A DNA stretch of 64,000 bases, taken from contig NZ_AUCP01000001.1 of the NCBI RefSeq assembly GCF_000429825.1, forward strand, positions 124,001 to 188,000, written 5' to 3'. The position numbers and the translations under genes are program-made. The stretch comes from Cohnella thermotolerans DSM 17683. GTDB taxonomy: Bacteria > Bacillota > Bacilli > Paenibacillales > Paenibacillaceae. Each line of letters begins with the position of its first letter. Position 1 is the first letter of the stretch. Positions 42,412 to 52,285 of this stretch are shown here, in pieces. The notes beneath the pieces are model-generated. The model was not told where the DNA came from and ran no database searches. It saw only the letters and a list, made by a program, of their open reading frames with translations.

Positions 42412-44463
42412 TTAATCCAGCGGCTCGCCCTGGAACAGAGCCTCTCTCCGCAAGTACTCCCGCAGCCGCTCATACGCGGGGGACGTCCAGAACTCCGGTT
42501 TGGCCGTCAGCTCGGCGGCGTCGTCCCGCGCTTGCTCGAGCGCCGCGAAATCCTCCACGAGATTCGCCACCTTAAATTCCGGCACCCCGCTCTGCTTCGT
42601 GCCGAAGAAGTCCCCCGGCCCGCGCAGCTCCAGGTCGCGCCGGGCGATCTCGAAGCCGTCGTCCGTGTCCGTCATCGCCTTCATCCGTTCCTGGCCGTTC
42701 TCCGACTTCGGGTCGGCGATCAGCACGCAGTACGATTGATGATCGCTCCGGCCGACGCGCCCGCGCAGCTGGTGCAGCTGCGACAGCCCGAATCGCTCGG
42801 CGTCCATGACGATCATCAGCGTCGCATTGGGCACGTCGACGCCGACCTCGATGACCGTCGTCGACACGAGCACGTTCGTCTTGCCGGCCGCGAATTCGCC
42901 CATCGCCTCTTCCTTCTCCGCCGGCGTCATGCGCCCGTGCAGCAGCCCGATCGCCAGCTCCGGGAGCGCCTGCCGCAGCTGCGCATGCAGGTCGATCGCG
43001 TTCTGCACGTCCAGCTTCTCCGATTCTTCGATCAGCGGGCAGATGAAGAACGTCTGATGGCCGAGCGCCGCTTCCCGGCGGATAAACCCGAGCACCCGGT
43101 CCATCATCTCGTGCTTCACCCAATACGTCTTGATCGGCTTGCGCCCCTTCGGCCGCTCCTTGATGGTCGACACGTCCATATCCCCGAAGACGGTAATGGC
43201 GAGCGTCCGCGGAATCGGCGTCGCCGTCATCATGAGCACGTCCGGGTTCAGCCCTTTCTTCCGCAGAATGCTGCGCTGGTTGACGCCGAACCGGTGTTGC
43301 TCGTCCGTGACGACAAGACCGAGCCGGCGGAAATAGACGTCCTCCTGGATGAGCGCGTGCGTTCCGATGACGATGTCGATCAGCCCCATCTGCAGCGCCG
43401 CCAACACGTCCTTGCGCTTGCGCTCGGTCAGGCTGCCCGTCAGCAAGCCGACCTGAATGCCGTAAGGCTCGAACAGCTTCGTCAGCGAGCGCGCATGCTG
43501 TTCGGCCAATATTTCCGTCGGCACCATAAGCGCTCCCTGACAGCCCGACCGCACCGTCATGAACAGCGCGACCGCCGACACGACCGTTTTGCCCGAGCCG
43601 ACGTCTCCCTGAAGCAGCCGGTTCATCGCGTAAGGCCGCTTCATGTCGTAGGTAATCTCGTTGATGACCTGCTTCTGGGCGTCGGTCAACGCGAACGGCA
43701 GCGACGAGACGAACGCCCGGACTTCCTCGCTCTTCACCTGATGGGCGATGCCGTCCGGCTGCTTGCGATTCGCGGCGCGGTACGCTTGCAGCTTCAGCTC
43801 GAACAGGAACAGCTCCTCGTAGACCATGCGGCGTCTCGCTTCCTGTCCTTCCTTCGTGTTCTCGGGACGGTGAAGACGCAGAACCGCTTCCCGCCGGGGA
43901 ATGAGCGCGTGGCGGTTCAACAGCTCGGCGGGCAGCAGCTCGGGAATCATCGCGCCGTACTGGTTCAACGCCTCGTCGATTTTTTTGCGCATCCACGCCT
44001 GCGTCAAGCTTCCGCCGACGGAATAGACCGGCTGCAGCGTCCCCGTCTTCGCGCCTCCCCGGTCCGGGAACTCCGACTCCGCCACCGTAATTTGCCGGCG
44101 GCGCGCATCCCACTTCCCCGTCAGCGTAATGTCCCGTCCGATCTCGAGCTGATCCTTCAGGTAAGCCCGGTTGAACCAGACGGCCGTCACGAGCAAGCCG
44201 TCCACCGTCACCCGGCACAAAAGCCTTGCCGTACGGCCGTATCGCTGCAGGGAGGAGGCCGTCGCGATCCGCCCCTGCACCGTAATCTTCTCTCCGTCCT
44301 TCGCCTCGTGAAGGGGACGAACCCGGTAATCCTCGTAACGGAACGGATAATACTCGATCAGATCCCCGACCGATGAAATACCCAAGGCGTGAAGCTCCCC
44401 CGCCTTCTGGGTGCTCACGCCTCGGAGTCTCTCTACGGGGATAGCGAACAAATCGTTAGCCAT
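42412..44463 (-). CDS. recG: ATP-dependent DNA helicase RecG
   Basis: 683-residue helicase that remodels stalled forks and Holliday junctions. N-terminal wedge/OB domain (PVERLRGVSTQKAGELHALGI and VTVDGLLVTAVWFNRAYL), Walker A LLQGDVGSGKTVVSA (~285), DEQHRFGV, TATPIPRTLA, and motif VI QLHQLRGRVGRSDHQSYC; C-terminal TRG-like region ends RREALFQGEPLD. ATG 44463 is 6 bases after AAAGGTG. Lies 24 bases after degV. Confidence 0.98.
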   Translation of the reverse strand: MANDLFAIPVERLRGVSTQKAGELHALGISSVGDLIEYYPFRYEDYRVRPLHEAKDGEKITVQGRIATASSLQRYGRTARLLCRVTVDGLLVTAVWFNRAYLKDQLEIGRDITLTGKWDARRRQITVAESEFPDRGGAKTGTLQPVYSVGGSLTQAWMRKKIDEALNQYGAMIPELLPAELLNRHALIPRREAVLRLHRPENTKEGQEARRRMVYEELFLFELKLQAYRAANRKQPDGIAHQVKSEEVRAFVSSLPFALTDAQKQVINEITYDMKRPYAMNRLLQGDVGSGKTVVSAVALFMTVRSGCQGALMVPTEILAEQHARSLTKLFEPYGIQVGLLTGSLTERKRKDVLAALQMGLIDIVIGTHALIQEDVYFRRLGLVVTDEQHRFGVNQRSILRKKGLNPDVLMMTATPIPRTLAITVFGDMDVSTIKERPKGRKPIKTYWVKHEMMDRVLGFIRREAALGHQTFFICPLIEESEKLDVQNAIDLHAQLRQALPELAIGLLHGRMTPAEKEEAMGEFAAGKTNVLVSTTVIEVGVDVPNATLMIVMDAERFGLSQLHQLRGRVGRSDHQSYCVLIADPKSENGQERMKAMTDTDDGFEIARRDLELRGPGDFFGTKQSGVPEFKVANLVEDFAALEQARDDAAELTAKPEFWTSPAYERLREYLRREALFQGEPLD

Positions 44464-44487
44464 ACCCTTCACCTTTCATACTGCGCT

Positions 44488-45348
44488 TCATTCCGCGGGT
44501 GACGGCGTGAAGAACACCCCGACCGTGCCCGGCCCCGCATGCGTGCCGATGACGGGACCGATCTCGGATCGGTTGAACCGGCGAATCCGGAACCGCTCCT
44601 TCAAGATGCCGATCAGTTCCTCCGCCATCTCCGTGCGCCCCGGCGTCACAACGACCGACATGTCGGCGGGAACGTCGGCGAAGTCCGCATCGAGCATTTC
44701 GACGATGCGCGCGAACGCCCGCTTCTGCCCGCGGGCCTTGTCCAGCGCCGTAACGTAGCCTTCGTCGTCGATGGTCAGAATCGGCTTGATGTTCAGCAGC
44801 GAGCCGAACATCGCCGACGCCCGGCCGATTCTCCCGCCTTTATGCAAATATTCCAGCGTATCCACGAGAAAATAAAGCTTCGTCTCCCGTTTCAAACGCG
44901 CCACCCGCTCCAAAATTTCCTCCTTGGACGCTCCCTGGCGGGCGAGCTCCGCCGCTTCCACCGCCAGCATGCCGTATCCGTAGGAAGCCGACTTGGAATC
45001 GACGACCGTGACGTCGCCTTCGCCTTCCAGCATCGATTGCGCGAGAACCGCGGATTGGTACGTCCCGCTGAGCGCGGAAGACAGATGGAAGGACAGAACC
45101 TGCCGTCCTTCGTCCGCATGGCGCTTGAACACTTCGTAGAAATCGGCGGGTGACGGCTGCGACGTCTTCGGGAGCGCCTGGGAAGCCTGAAGCTTCGTGT
45201 AAAAATCCGCAGGCTGCAGCGTGACGTTGTCGAGATACGTGTCCTCTCCGAAATGAACCCGGAGCGGCACCATCTCGATGCCGAGCCTCTCCCGCACCTC
45301 TGCGGGAATATCCGCGGTGCTGTCCGTTACGATCGCGATCGAATTCAT
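44488..45348 (-). CDS. DegV-family fatty acid-binding protein (FakB-like)
   Basis: 286-residue DegV protein that binds one fatty acid and presents it to FakA for phosphorylation. Conserved VTDSTADIP at the start, FHLSSALSGTYQSA (~90), VDSKSASYGYGM and GGRIGRASAMFGSLLNIKPIL (~170). The next gene upstream is the FakA-type kinase, so the pair probably forms a fatty-acid kinase. Together with plsX and fapR elsewhere in the window this would link exogenous acyl chains to phospholipid synthesis. Confidence 0.92.
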   Translation of the reverse strand: MNSIAIVTDSTADIPAEVRERLGIEMVPLRVHFGEDTYLDNVTLQPADFYTKLQASQALPKTSQPSPADFYEVFKRHADEGRQVLSFHLSSALSGTYQSAVLAQSMLEGEGDVTVVDSKSASYGYGMLAVEAAELARQGASKEEILERVARLKRETKLYFLVDTLEYLHKGGRIGRASAMFGSLLNIKPILTIDDEGYVTALDKARGQKRAFARIVEMLDADFADVPADMSVVVTPGRTEMAEELIGILKERFRIRRFNRSEIGPVIGTHAGPGTVGVFFTPSPAE

Positions 45349-45416
45349 GGACGCTTCCTCCGTTCGTAGTATCGTCCGCCCGGCCTGACTAAAAGACCGG
45401 TGAAAAACAGGCGCTG

Positions 45417-45542
45417 GGGAGCGGATCGTTCTTCCGATCGCTTTTGTCCCCAGATTTCTCTGATTGAATCACCCCTGAAGGGGTTGAAATCCGGGGACAA
45501 AGGCGAGCGACCACTTCGTTTCTCCAGAACGATTCCGCTCCG
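45417..45542. repeat. Long interrupted inverted repeat between yloV-like and degV genes
   Basis: Outer arms GGAGCGGATCGTTCT (45418-45432) and its near-complement (45526-45541); inner arms around TTTTGTCCCC/GGGGACAAA; central CCCCT/AGGGG hairpin. Folds into one ~125-base structure on either strand; no T-run or gene. Looks like an extragenic palindromic element. Confidence 0.7.
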
Positions 45543-45565
45543 GACGCTTGTTATTCACCACGCTT

Positions 45566-47410
45566 CTAAATCGGCTCCACCATAAACCAATAAGGATACA
45601 GCGGCTGTCCTCCCTCGTGCACCTCGACTTCGGCTTCGGGGTAGCGTTCGTCCAGCCAGGCGACCAAAGCGCCGGTGCATTCGGAATCGGCCCCTTCGCC
45701 CGTCAGAATCATGACGAGCTCGTCGCCGGATGCCATCATCCGGTCGAGAAGCAGGCGGGCGGCCTCCTTCATGCTGTCCTCGGCGACGACGATCTTCTTG
45801 TTCAGAATGCCGATGTACTGCCCGTCGCGAATGACCAGGTTGTCCATCCGCGTATCGCGAACCGCGCGCGTGAGCTGCCCCGTCGATACCCCTTCGATCG
45901 CCTTGAGCATGCGCGCCGCGTTGACGTCGGCCGAATCCTCCTCGCGGAAGGCGAGCAGCGCCGCCATCCCTTGCGGAATGCTGGTCGAAGGGATGACCGT
46001 GACCGGCCGTTCGGCGAGCTCCGCGGCCTGCTTCGCGGCCATATGGACGTTCGGGTTGTTCGGCAGGAGGAAGACGTGCTCGACCGCCAGCGCGTCGATC
46101 GCCTTCATGAAGTCTTCCGTGCTCGGATTCATGCTCTGGCCGCCGGAGATGACGGCGTCGACCCCGAGGCTGCGCAGCAGCTCCTCGTTGCCCTGGCCGA
46201 CGCTCACCGCCACAATCCCGAACGGCGCCAGCTCGTAAGCGTTCGGATTGGGCGCGACGCCTTCCGCGATCGAGACGCCCGCATCCGCCGGTCCGGTCTC
46301 CGCCGGCAAGCCCGAAGCCGCCTCCAGGCCGATCGTTTCTCCTTCGTCCGGTTTCGGCCGCGGCGCCGCGGGTCCCGGTTCCGCGTCCGCGCGCAGCAGA
46401 TCGCGGTGCTGGTCCTGCATATTGAGAATGCGCAGCTCGGTGAGCTCGCCGTAGACGATCGCGGCGTTCAGCACGTCGCCCGGCCGGCGGGAATGAACGT
46501 GCACTTTGACGATGTCGCCGTCGTCGATCAGAATGATCGAATCCCCGTCCTTCTCCAGCGCCTCACGGAAAGACGCTTCCGGGAACGGAATTCGGGCCGC
46601 CGACGCGTCCCGGCGAATGAAAAATTCCATATCGTACGGATATCGGATCGATTCCGTCGTCAGCCGCGATTGAGCGCTGTGACGAACGTTCGGTTCCCCG
46701 GCGGCGTTCAGGGCGGGAGCAGCCGCAGGCTGCGGCCCGGACGGCCCGGTCGGCGCTTGGCCGAAAGGAACGTCGCCGGCGGCAAACGAGTCGGCCTCGT
46801 TCAAATAATCGGCGAACCCTTCGTATATATAAACGAGACCTTGTCCGCCCGAATCGACGACGCCGACCTGCTTCAGCACCGGAAGCATGTCCGGGGTGCG
46901 GGACAGCGTCTCGACCGCCTTGGCGTGAACCTCGCTCATCCATTCGGCCAGATCGGCCGTGCGCCGCGATGCCGCCAGCCCGTGGCGGGCGGCTTCCCGG
47001 GCGACCGTCAGAATCGTTCCTTCGACCGGTTTGCCGACCGAATTGTAAGCGGTGTCAACTCCCTGTTGTAGAGCTGCCGCGAACGCCGGCACCGTCAATT
47101 CGCGCTGGCCGGACACCGCGCGCGCGAAGCCGCGGAACAGCTGGGACAGGATGACGCCGGAGTTGCCGCGGGCGCCCATGAGCAGCCCTTTGGCCAGCAC
47201 CTCCGCAGCCCGACCGACCTCTTCCGAAGGTTTATTTTTTAATTCGGCCGCACCGGCCGACATCGTCATGTTCATGTTCGTTCCTGTATCCCCGTCCGGA
47301 ACGGGAAAAACGTTCAGTTCGTTGACGCGCTCCTGGTGCAGGGCAAGACGCTCCGCGCCCGCCAGCACCATGGCCGTCCATTCCGCTGCGTTCAAGCTGC
47401 GTTTGCTCAA
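45566..47410 (-). CDS. yloV: DAK2/DegV-domain fatty acid kinase, FakA (YloV)-like
   Basis: 614-residue kinase that phosphorylates FakB-bound fatty acids. N-terminal DhaL domain with the Mg-ATP motif NVFPVPDGDTGTNM (~33-46) and KGLLMGARGNSGVILSQLFRG; central domain; C-terminal FakA domain with HVFLLPNNPNVHMAAKQA. Longer than the usual ~550 residues because of two Pro/Ala/Glu-rich linkers (~228-262 and ~350-410). The start is TTG 47410, 8 bases after GGAAGGGG. Follows the Asp23-like gene as in Bacillus (yloU-yloV). Confidence 0.93.
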   Translation of the reverse strand: MSKRSLNAAEWTAMVLAGAERLALHQERVNELNVFPVPDGDTGTNMNMTMSAGAAELKNKPSEEVGRAAEVLAKGLLMGARGNSGVILSQLFRGFARAVSGQRELTVPAFAAALQQGVDTAYNSVGKPVEGTILTVAREAARHGLAASRRTADLAEWMSEVHAKAVETLSRTPDMLPVLKQVGVVDSGGQGLVYIYEGFADYLNEADSFAAGDVPFGQAPTGPSGPQPAAAPALNAAGEPNVRHSAQSRLTTESIRYPYDMEFFIRRDASAARIPFPEASFREALEKDGDSIILIDDGDIVKVHVHSRRPGDVLNAAIVYGELTELRILNMQDQHRDLLRADAEPGPAAPRPKPDEGETIGLEAASGLPAETGPADAGVSIAEGVAPNPNAYELAPFGIVAVSVGQGNEELLRSLGVDAVISGGQSMNPSTEDFMKAIDALAVEHVFLLPNNPNVHMAAKQAAELAERPVTVIPSTSIPQGMAALLAFREEDSADVNAARMLKAIEGVSTGQLTRAVRDTRMDNLVIRDGQYIGILNKKIVVAEDSMKEAARLLLDRMMASGDELVMILTGEGADSECTGALVAWLDERYPEAEVEVHEGGQPLYPYWFMVEPI

Positions 47411-47480
47411 ATGAGAAATCCCCTTCCGAAAGGTACGATCGGTCGTAGTCCAGATCATGTAGCGTTTGTCCGGTCGATGC

Positions 47481-47840
47481 CTAGCGAGTCACGCGAACGC
47501 CTTGAACATAAATGTTGACCGAATACACGCGAAGCCCCACGACTTCCTCCAGCACGTATTTGACCTTGGTCTGGATATTGTGGGCGACTTCGGATATTTT
47601 CGTCCCGTAGCTTACGATCACGTGCAAATCCAAATGAACTTGTTCGCCTTCCCGGCGGACTTCCACGCCTCTGGACAGGTTCTCCCGTCCAAGCAGCTCG
47701 GCGATGCCGTCCTTCAGCTGCTTGCGCGACGCCATGCCGACCAGTCCATAACAATCCACGGCCGCCGATCCGGCAATGACCGCCACAACTTGATCCGCTA
47801 TATCGATTTTCCCGTATTCCGTCGACAGCTGCATGGGCAT
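47481..47840 (-). CDS. Asp23/Gls24-family protein (YloU-like)
   Basis: 119-residue Asp23 family member, a small protein of the cell periphery linked to envelope homeostasis. Seen: YGKIDIADQVVAVIAGSAAVDCYGLVGM and VEVRREGEQVHLDLHVIVSYG. ATG 47840 is 7 bases after AAGGAGTG. 70 bases before yloV; a candidate promoter lies at 47882-47910. Confidence 0.93.
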   Translation of the reverse strand: MPMQLSTEYGKIDIADQVVAVIAGSAAVDCYGLVGMASRKQLKDGIAELLGRENLSRGVEVRREGEQVHLDLHVIVSYGTKISEVAHNIQTKVKYVLEEVVGLRVYSVNIYVQGVRVTR

Positions 47841-47881
47841 GGAAATTCACTCCTTTATGGTGGTATTATGGACTATGTCTC

Positions 47882-47910
47882 ATTGTACTATAAAAAATCC
47901 CCGGATTGAA
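47882..47910 (-). promoter_or_regulatory. Probable promoter of the yloU-yloV unit
   Basis: Minus-strand TTCAAT (47910-47905) and TACAAT (47887-47882), spacer 17. The -35 is weak. Confidence 0.5.
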
Positions 47911-47924
47911 GCCGAAATCGCCGA

Positions 47925-47953
47925 TTGCAACGCCTTTGAGCCTATGCTATGAT
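47925..47953 (+). promoter_or_regulatory. Promoter of rpmB
   Basis: TTGCAA (47925-47930) and TATGAT (47948-47953), spacer 17, giving a leader of about 35 bases. Confidence 0.8.
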
Positions 47954-47994
47954 AGGGAAAGTGTCTGCAAGGACTTGGTAGGGAGGTGGATTTA

Positions 47995-48183
47995 ATGGCA
48001 CGCAAATGTTATATTACGGGCAAGAAGCCCGGCTCCGGAAGCAACGTATCTCACGCCAACAACCATACCCGCCGTACTTGGGGGGTCAACGTGCAGAAAG
48101 TGCGCATTCTGGTCAACGGCAAGCCGAAGCGGGTCTACGTCAGCACCCGCGCCCTGAAATCCGGCAAAGTGACCCGCGTATAA
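47995..48183 (+). CDS. rpmB: 50S ribosomal protein L28
   Basis: 62-residue L28: [22 protein letters not shown] at the start in pieces, then [21 protein letters not shown] and GKVTRV. Only one Cys remains of the metal site (KCYIT), so it is the zinc-free type. ATG 47995 follows GGGAGGTGG. Divergent from the yloU-yloV genes, as in Bacillus. Confidence 0.97.
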   Translation: MARKCYITGKKPGSGSNVSHANNHTRRTWGVNVQKVRILVNGKPKRVYVSTRALKSGKVTRV

Positions 48184-48255
48184 TCGCGCTGCGCGTGGGC
48201 TCGGAACGTTCGGGATCGAATAAGCCGTGTAATGAACCTATACGATCGTCATGAC

Positions 48256-48282
48256 AAAAGCACCTGGAGGCCAGGTGCTTTT
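48256..48282. terminator. Bidirectional terminator after rpmB
   Basis: Perfect 12-base stem AAAAGCACCTGG/CCAGGTGCTTTT with loop AGG. Confidence 0.92.
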
Positions 48283-48409
48283 GGTTATTTCGCCTTCGAA
48301 CGCGGAATCCGTCTGTGCCCGGATCGGCGTCCGCCGGCGTTTTTTTTATCGTTGAAGCGCCTTCCCGGCAAAGCCGGAGCCTCCGGGAACCGCGGGTTCC
48401 ATGGAGGCG

Positions 48410-48490
48410 TCAGTTCTTCTGGAACGTGTTCAGGATCGCCTTGACAAACCCGCCCAGAAATTTCGGAAGCTTGATCGTATAAAACTTCAT
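48410..48490 (-). CDS. spoVM: Stage V sporulation protein M
   Basis: 26-residue amphipathic peptide (MKFYTIKLPKFLGGFVKAIL...) that recognises the convex forespore membrane and anchors SpoIVA for coat assembly. Conserved Pro9 and the FLGG(I/F)V segment are present. ATG 48490 is 8 bases after GGAGGAGG. Located between rpmB and rpe as in Bacillus. A GGAACC/GGTTCC hairpin follows at 48380-48406. Too short for routine gene calling. Confidence 0.97.
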   Translation of the reverse strand: MKFYTIKLPKFLGGFVKAILNTFQKN

Positions 48491-48626
48491 CCTCACACCC
48501 TCCTCCGGTCCCTTGGCGGCCCCGCAGAATGAACGCGCGAACGCGTCCGTAACCTCCCGGCGCGCGCTGTTGATTCATATGTATGCGGAAGCCGCTTTGT
48601 CCTATACCGGCAGGAAGGGATCCATT

Positions 48627-49286
48627 TCAACTTTGGGCTGCCGCCCGGAGTGTCGAAATGGCGGAGGAACGGTCCTGCTGTCCGAAAATGTAATTGCCCG
48701 CCACGAGCGCGTTCGCTCCGGCTTCCGCAACGAGCTTCGCCGTCTCGCCGTTGATGCCGCCGTCGACCTCGATGTGCGCCTCGGTCCGCCCGCGCCGGTT
48801 CAGCTCTTCGCGCAGGGCGCGGATTTTGGGCAGCATGGCGGGAATGAACGATTGCCCGCCGAAGCCGGGGTTGACGGTCATGATGAGCACGAGATCGAGA
48901 TCGTCCAGCACGTAATCGAGGACGGACAGCGGCGTATGCGGATTGAGCGCCACCCCCGCCTTGAGGCCGAGCTCGCGGATCGCGTGAACGGTCCGGTGAA
49001 GATGGACGCAGGCTTCCGCGTGCACCGTAATCCGGTCCGCTCCCGCCTTGACCAAGTCGTCCAACAGCCGCTCCGGCGTGTTCACCATCAGATGAACGTC
49101 GAACGGCAGCTTCGTATAAGAGCGGATAGCCGCCACGACCGGCGGCCCGAACGTCAGATTCGGGACGTACTGCCCGTCCATAATATCGATATGAATCCAA
49201 TCCGCTCCGTGAGTTTCCACTTCGCGGACCTCCTCTCCCAGCCGGGCGAAATCCGCCGACAGGATGGAAGGTGCGATAATCGTCAT
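48627..49286 (-). CDS. rpe: Ribulose-phosphate 3-epimerase
   Basis: 219-residue TIM-barrel epimerase interconverting ribulose-5-P and xylulose-5-P in the pentose phosphate pathway. Signatures: [51 protein letters not shown] and the closing [23 protein letters not shown] 49286 is 10 bases after GGAGG, 4 bases past the rsgA stop. Confidence 0.98.
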   Translation of the reverse strand: MTIIAPSILSADFARLGEEVREVETHGADWIHIDIMDGQYVPNLTFGPPVVAAIRSYTKLPFDVHLMVNTPERLLDDLVKAGADRITVHAEACVHLHRTVHAIRELGLKAGVALNPHTPLSVLDYVLDDLDLVLIMTVNPGFGGQSFIPAMLPKIRALREELNRRGRTEAHIEVDGGINGETAKLVAEAGANALVAGNYIFGQQDRSSAISTLRAAAQS

Positions 49287-49290
49287 TGCT

Positions 49291-50193
49291 TCAGTACCTC
49301 CGTCTGTTCTCTTTCCATTCCGCCATGAAGCCGGCGTAATGGTCGTAACGGCTTGGCGCGATCTCGCCGCTCTCCTTCGCGGCTCGCACCGCGCAGCCGG
49401 GTTCGTGAAGATGGGTGCAGCCGCGGAACTTGCAGCCGGGCGCCAGCTCCCGGAACTCCCGGAAGCAATCGCCGATCTGCTCGATGCCAAGCTCCGCGAA
49501 GTCGAGCTGGCTAAAGCCGGGCGTATCGGCCACATATCCCCCGCCGCCCAGCCTCACCAGCTCGACATGCCGGGTCGTATGGCGGCCCCGGCCGAGCTTC
49601 TCGCTGATTTCGCTCGTCTCCAGCCGCAGGCCGGGAACGAGCGCGTTCAGCAGCGACGACTTGCCGACGCCGGACTGCCCCGCGAATACGCTGATATGGC
49701 CGACGAGCCGCTCTCTCAGCTCGCCGATGCCATCGCCCCTCTTCGAGCTGGTCGCGATCGTCTCGTAGCCGATCGCAGTGTACAACGCGCGGGCCGACTC
49801 GATATCCGCCCGGATTCGTTCCCATTCGTCCGACTCTTCCGCTGCGTCCGTTTTCGTCAGGACGATCAGCGCGTCGAGTCCGGCGTGTTCGGTATGCACG
49901 AGGAACTTGTCGAGCAGCTGCAAATTCAGCTCCGGCCGCACGACGGAGAAGACGAGAACGGCCATATCCGCGTTGGCGACCGGCGGCCGGACGAGCGCCG
50001 TCGTCCGGGGCAGGATCTCGTCGACCGTTCCCTCTCCGTTCTCCGTAGCGGCGAACCGCACCCGGTCTCCTACGAGGGGGGATTCCCCCCTTTTCTTGAA
50101 GATGCCCCGGGCCCGGCATTGCACTTCGCGACCTTCGTCGTCGACGACGTAATAGTAGCCGCTGAGCGCTTTGTAAATCATGCCTTCAGGCAT
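49291..50193 (-). CDS. rsgA: Small-subunit ribosome biogenesis GTPase RsgA
   Basis: 300-residue circularly permuted GTPase that checks 30S maturation. OB fold ([18 protein letters not shown]), G4 VLTKTD, G1 [15 protein letters not shown] (~169-183), G3 DTPGF, and the zinc site [14 protein letters not shown] (~251-264). ATG 50193 is 6 bases after AAAGGAGG. Part of the prpC-prkC-rsgA-rpe group. Confidence 0.98.
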   Translation of the reverse strand: MPEGMIYKALSGYYYVVDDEGREVQCRARGIFKKRGESPLVGDRVRFAATENGEGTVDEILPRTTALVRPPVANADMAVLVFSVVRPELNLQLLDKFLVHTEHAGLDALIVLTKTDAAEESDEWERIRADIESARALYTAIGYETIATSSKRGDGIGELRERLVGHISVFAGQSGVGKSSLLNALVPGLRLETSEISEKLGRGRHTTRHVELVRLGGGGYVADTPGFSQLDFAELGIEQIGDCFREFRELAPGCKFRGCTHLHEPGCAVRAAKESGEIAPSRYDHYAGFMAEWKENRRRY

Positions 50194-50209
50194 TCAAAGC
50201 CTCCTTTGG

Positions 50210-52285
50210 TCATCGTCCGTTGTCCTGGTTGTTGTCCTGGCCGCCATCCGGATAGCCGTTCGGATTGTCCTGCCCGAATCCCGGATCGGCGTATGGATCC
50301 GTCGACGCCGGAACGTCCGGCTCCGTCGCGGCCGGAACGTCCTCGTACGGCACCGGGAAGGTGTCCACGAGCTGGTTGTCCCGGTACACCTTGATCTCCC
50401 CTTCCGTGTCGGGGGCGAGAACGAGCGTTACCGGGAACGTCGTCGTCGACTGGATCTTTTTCGTTTTATATTCGATATTTTGACCGCGCGCATCCGAATA
50501 TACGATCCGAATCGTGCTCGCCGTCCCTTCCACGGCCGGCGATACGGTTACGTTGTAGGTCTTCTCCTTCGCTTCCGCCGGATAACCGTTGCTAATCCAC
50601 ACCTGCACGGCCGTGCCGACCTGAACGGTCTCGTTCTGCTCCGCCGGGAACTGCTTGAAGATCGTTCCCTTCGTTACGTAGCTCGGCTCGTAGCTGATCT
50701 TCTGCTCGTCGAGCCGCAGATTGTTTTTGAGCAGTTCGGCTTTCGCCTCTTCGAGCGTCATTCCGATCAGATTCGGCATCTTGACCGTTTCCGGCCCCTT
50801 GCTGACGGTCAGGGTGACGGTCGCCTCCTCCGGATCGAACCCCTGGTTCGCCGGCGGGTCCTGGCTAAGCACCGTTCCTTCCTCGCTGTCGCTGTACTCT
50901 TCCTTCTTGACGATCCGGTCCTCGGTCATCCCGAGGCTCTTCAACTGATCGACCGCATCGTCGTAGGAGGAGCCCGTAAGCGCCGGCATCGGGGTAAGCT
51001 CCTTGCCGGAACTTACGGTCAGCGTAATGGTCGCCCCTTCCTTGACGGACATGTCCTGTTTGTCCTGCTCCATGACGACGCCCACGTCGTACTGGTCGCT
51101 CGCCTTCTGCGGAGGCGGATCGACGACGTTGAGGCCGAGCTGCTCCAGCTGCGCCTTGGCGTCTTCGTACTTCGTGCCTACGACGGTCGGAACCTGCACG
51201 TCCTTCGGGCTAAGCTGCCCTTTGAGCGCCAGAACCGCCCAGATCAGAATGCCGACCAGCACGAGCGCGACGGCGGACAGCACGGTCGGCATAACCCAGC
51301 GCCGCTTCGGCTCCTCGAAGCCGGCGTCCCGCTTCCCGTCTTCTCCCCTGGCGACCGTCTCCTCTCCGGACATGCGCATGTCCGGCTTCAGCGCCGGAAT
51401 GACCAGCGTCCGCTCTTCTTCCTCGTCGTCGTCGCCAGGGAAATGCAGGCGCGGCTCGTTCAGCCTTTGCGGCTGCAGGCTTGTCTCCAGGTCGTCCAGC
51501 ATTTGCTTGGCCGACGCGTAGCGCTCCTGCGGATTTTTGCGCATCGCCTTCAGAATGACGTTCTCGACGCTCTGCGGAATGTGCGGATTGACGAGCCGGG
51601 GCTCCTCGAAAGGTTCCTGCAGATGCTTGAGCGCCACGCTGATCGGGCTCTCGCCGAGAAAGGGCAGCCTTCCCGTCAGCATCTGGTAGAGTACGATGCC
51701 GAGCGAGTAGATGTCCGACTTCTCGCCGGTCGCCACGCCCTTCGCGTGCTCGGGCGAGAAATAATGCACCGAGCCGACGACCGAGCCCGTCTGCGTGATC
51801 GTCGAAGAAGTGACCGCCCGCGCGATGCCGAAGTCCGTTACTTTCACCCGGCCGTTCTTGCCGATCAGGATGTTGTGCGGTTTAATGTCGCGATGGATGA
51901 TTTGATTATGATGGGCGTGGTCGAGCGCGTCGCAAATTTGCGAAGCGATCCGGACCGCTTCCTCCGCCTGGAGCGGCGCCCGCTCGCGAATAATTTCGTT
52001 GAGATTGTTCCCGTCCACGTATTCCATGACGATAAAATGCGTGTCTTCGTCCTGGCCGACGTCGTAAATACTGACGATGTTCGGGTGGGACAGCGAAGCC
52101 GCGGCCTGCGCCTCGCGCCGGAACCGCCTGACGAAATCCTCGTCGTGCATAAATTGCTGCCGCAGCACCTTGACGGCGACGAACCGGCCCAGCACCAAGT
52201 CTTTGGCCTTGTAGACGAGCGCCATGCCCCCGCCGCCGATGCGGGCCAGGAGCTCGTACCGTCCTCCCAGCGTCTGACCGATCAT
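50210..52285 (-). CDS. prkC: PASTA-domain Ser/Thr protein kinase PrkC
   Basis: 691-residue membrane kinase sensing muropeptides and controlling spore germination and wall metabolism. Kinase domain (1-~270) with G-loop IGGGGMALVYKAK, Lys39, HRD 131-133 and DFG 151-153; acidic juxtamembrane region with DDDEEEE; one helix (~338-362); three PASTA domains (~372-575, each starting VP-x-V/L-x-G); a beta-rich domain and an Asp/Asn/Gly-rich tail. Start overlaps the prpC stop by 4 bases. Confidence 0.98.
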   Translation of the reverse strand: MIGQTLGGRYELLARIGGGGMALVYKAKDLVLGRFVAVKVLRQQFMHDEDFVRRFRREAQAAASLSHPNIVSIYDVGQDEDTHFIVMEYVDGNNLNEIIRERAPLQAEEAVRIASQICDALDHAHHNQIIHRDIKPHNILIGKNGRVKVTDFGIARAVTSSTITQTGSVVGSVHYFSPEHAKGVATGEKSDIYSLGIVLYQMLTGRLPFLGESPISVALKHLQEPFEEPRLVNPHIPQSVENVILKAMRKNPQERYASAKQMLDDLETSLQPQRLNEPRLHFPGDDDEEEERTLVIPALKPDMRMSGEETVARGEDGKRDAGFEEPKRRWVMPTVLSAVALVLVGILIWAVLALKGQLSPKDVQVPTVVGTKYEDAKAQLEQLGLNVVDPPPQKASDQYDVGVVMEQDKQDMSVKEGATITLTVSSGKELTPMPALTGSSYDDAVDQLKSLGMTEDRIVKKEEYSDSEEGTVLSQDPPANQGFDPEEATVTLTVSKGPETVKMPNLIGMTLEEAKAELLKNNLRLDEQKISYEPSYVTKGTIFKQFPAEQNETVQVGTAVQVWISNGYPAEAKEKTYNVTVSPAVEGTASTIRIVYSDARGQNIEYKTKKIQSTTTFPVTLVLAPDTEGEIKVYRDNQLVDTFPVPYEDVPAATEPDVPASTDPYADPGFGQDNPNGYPDGGQDNNQDNGR

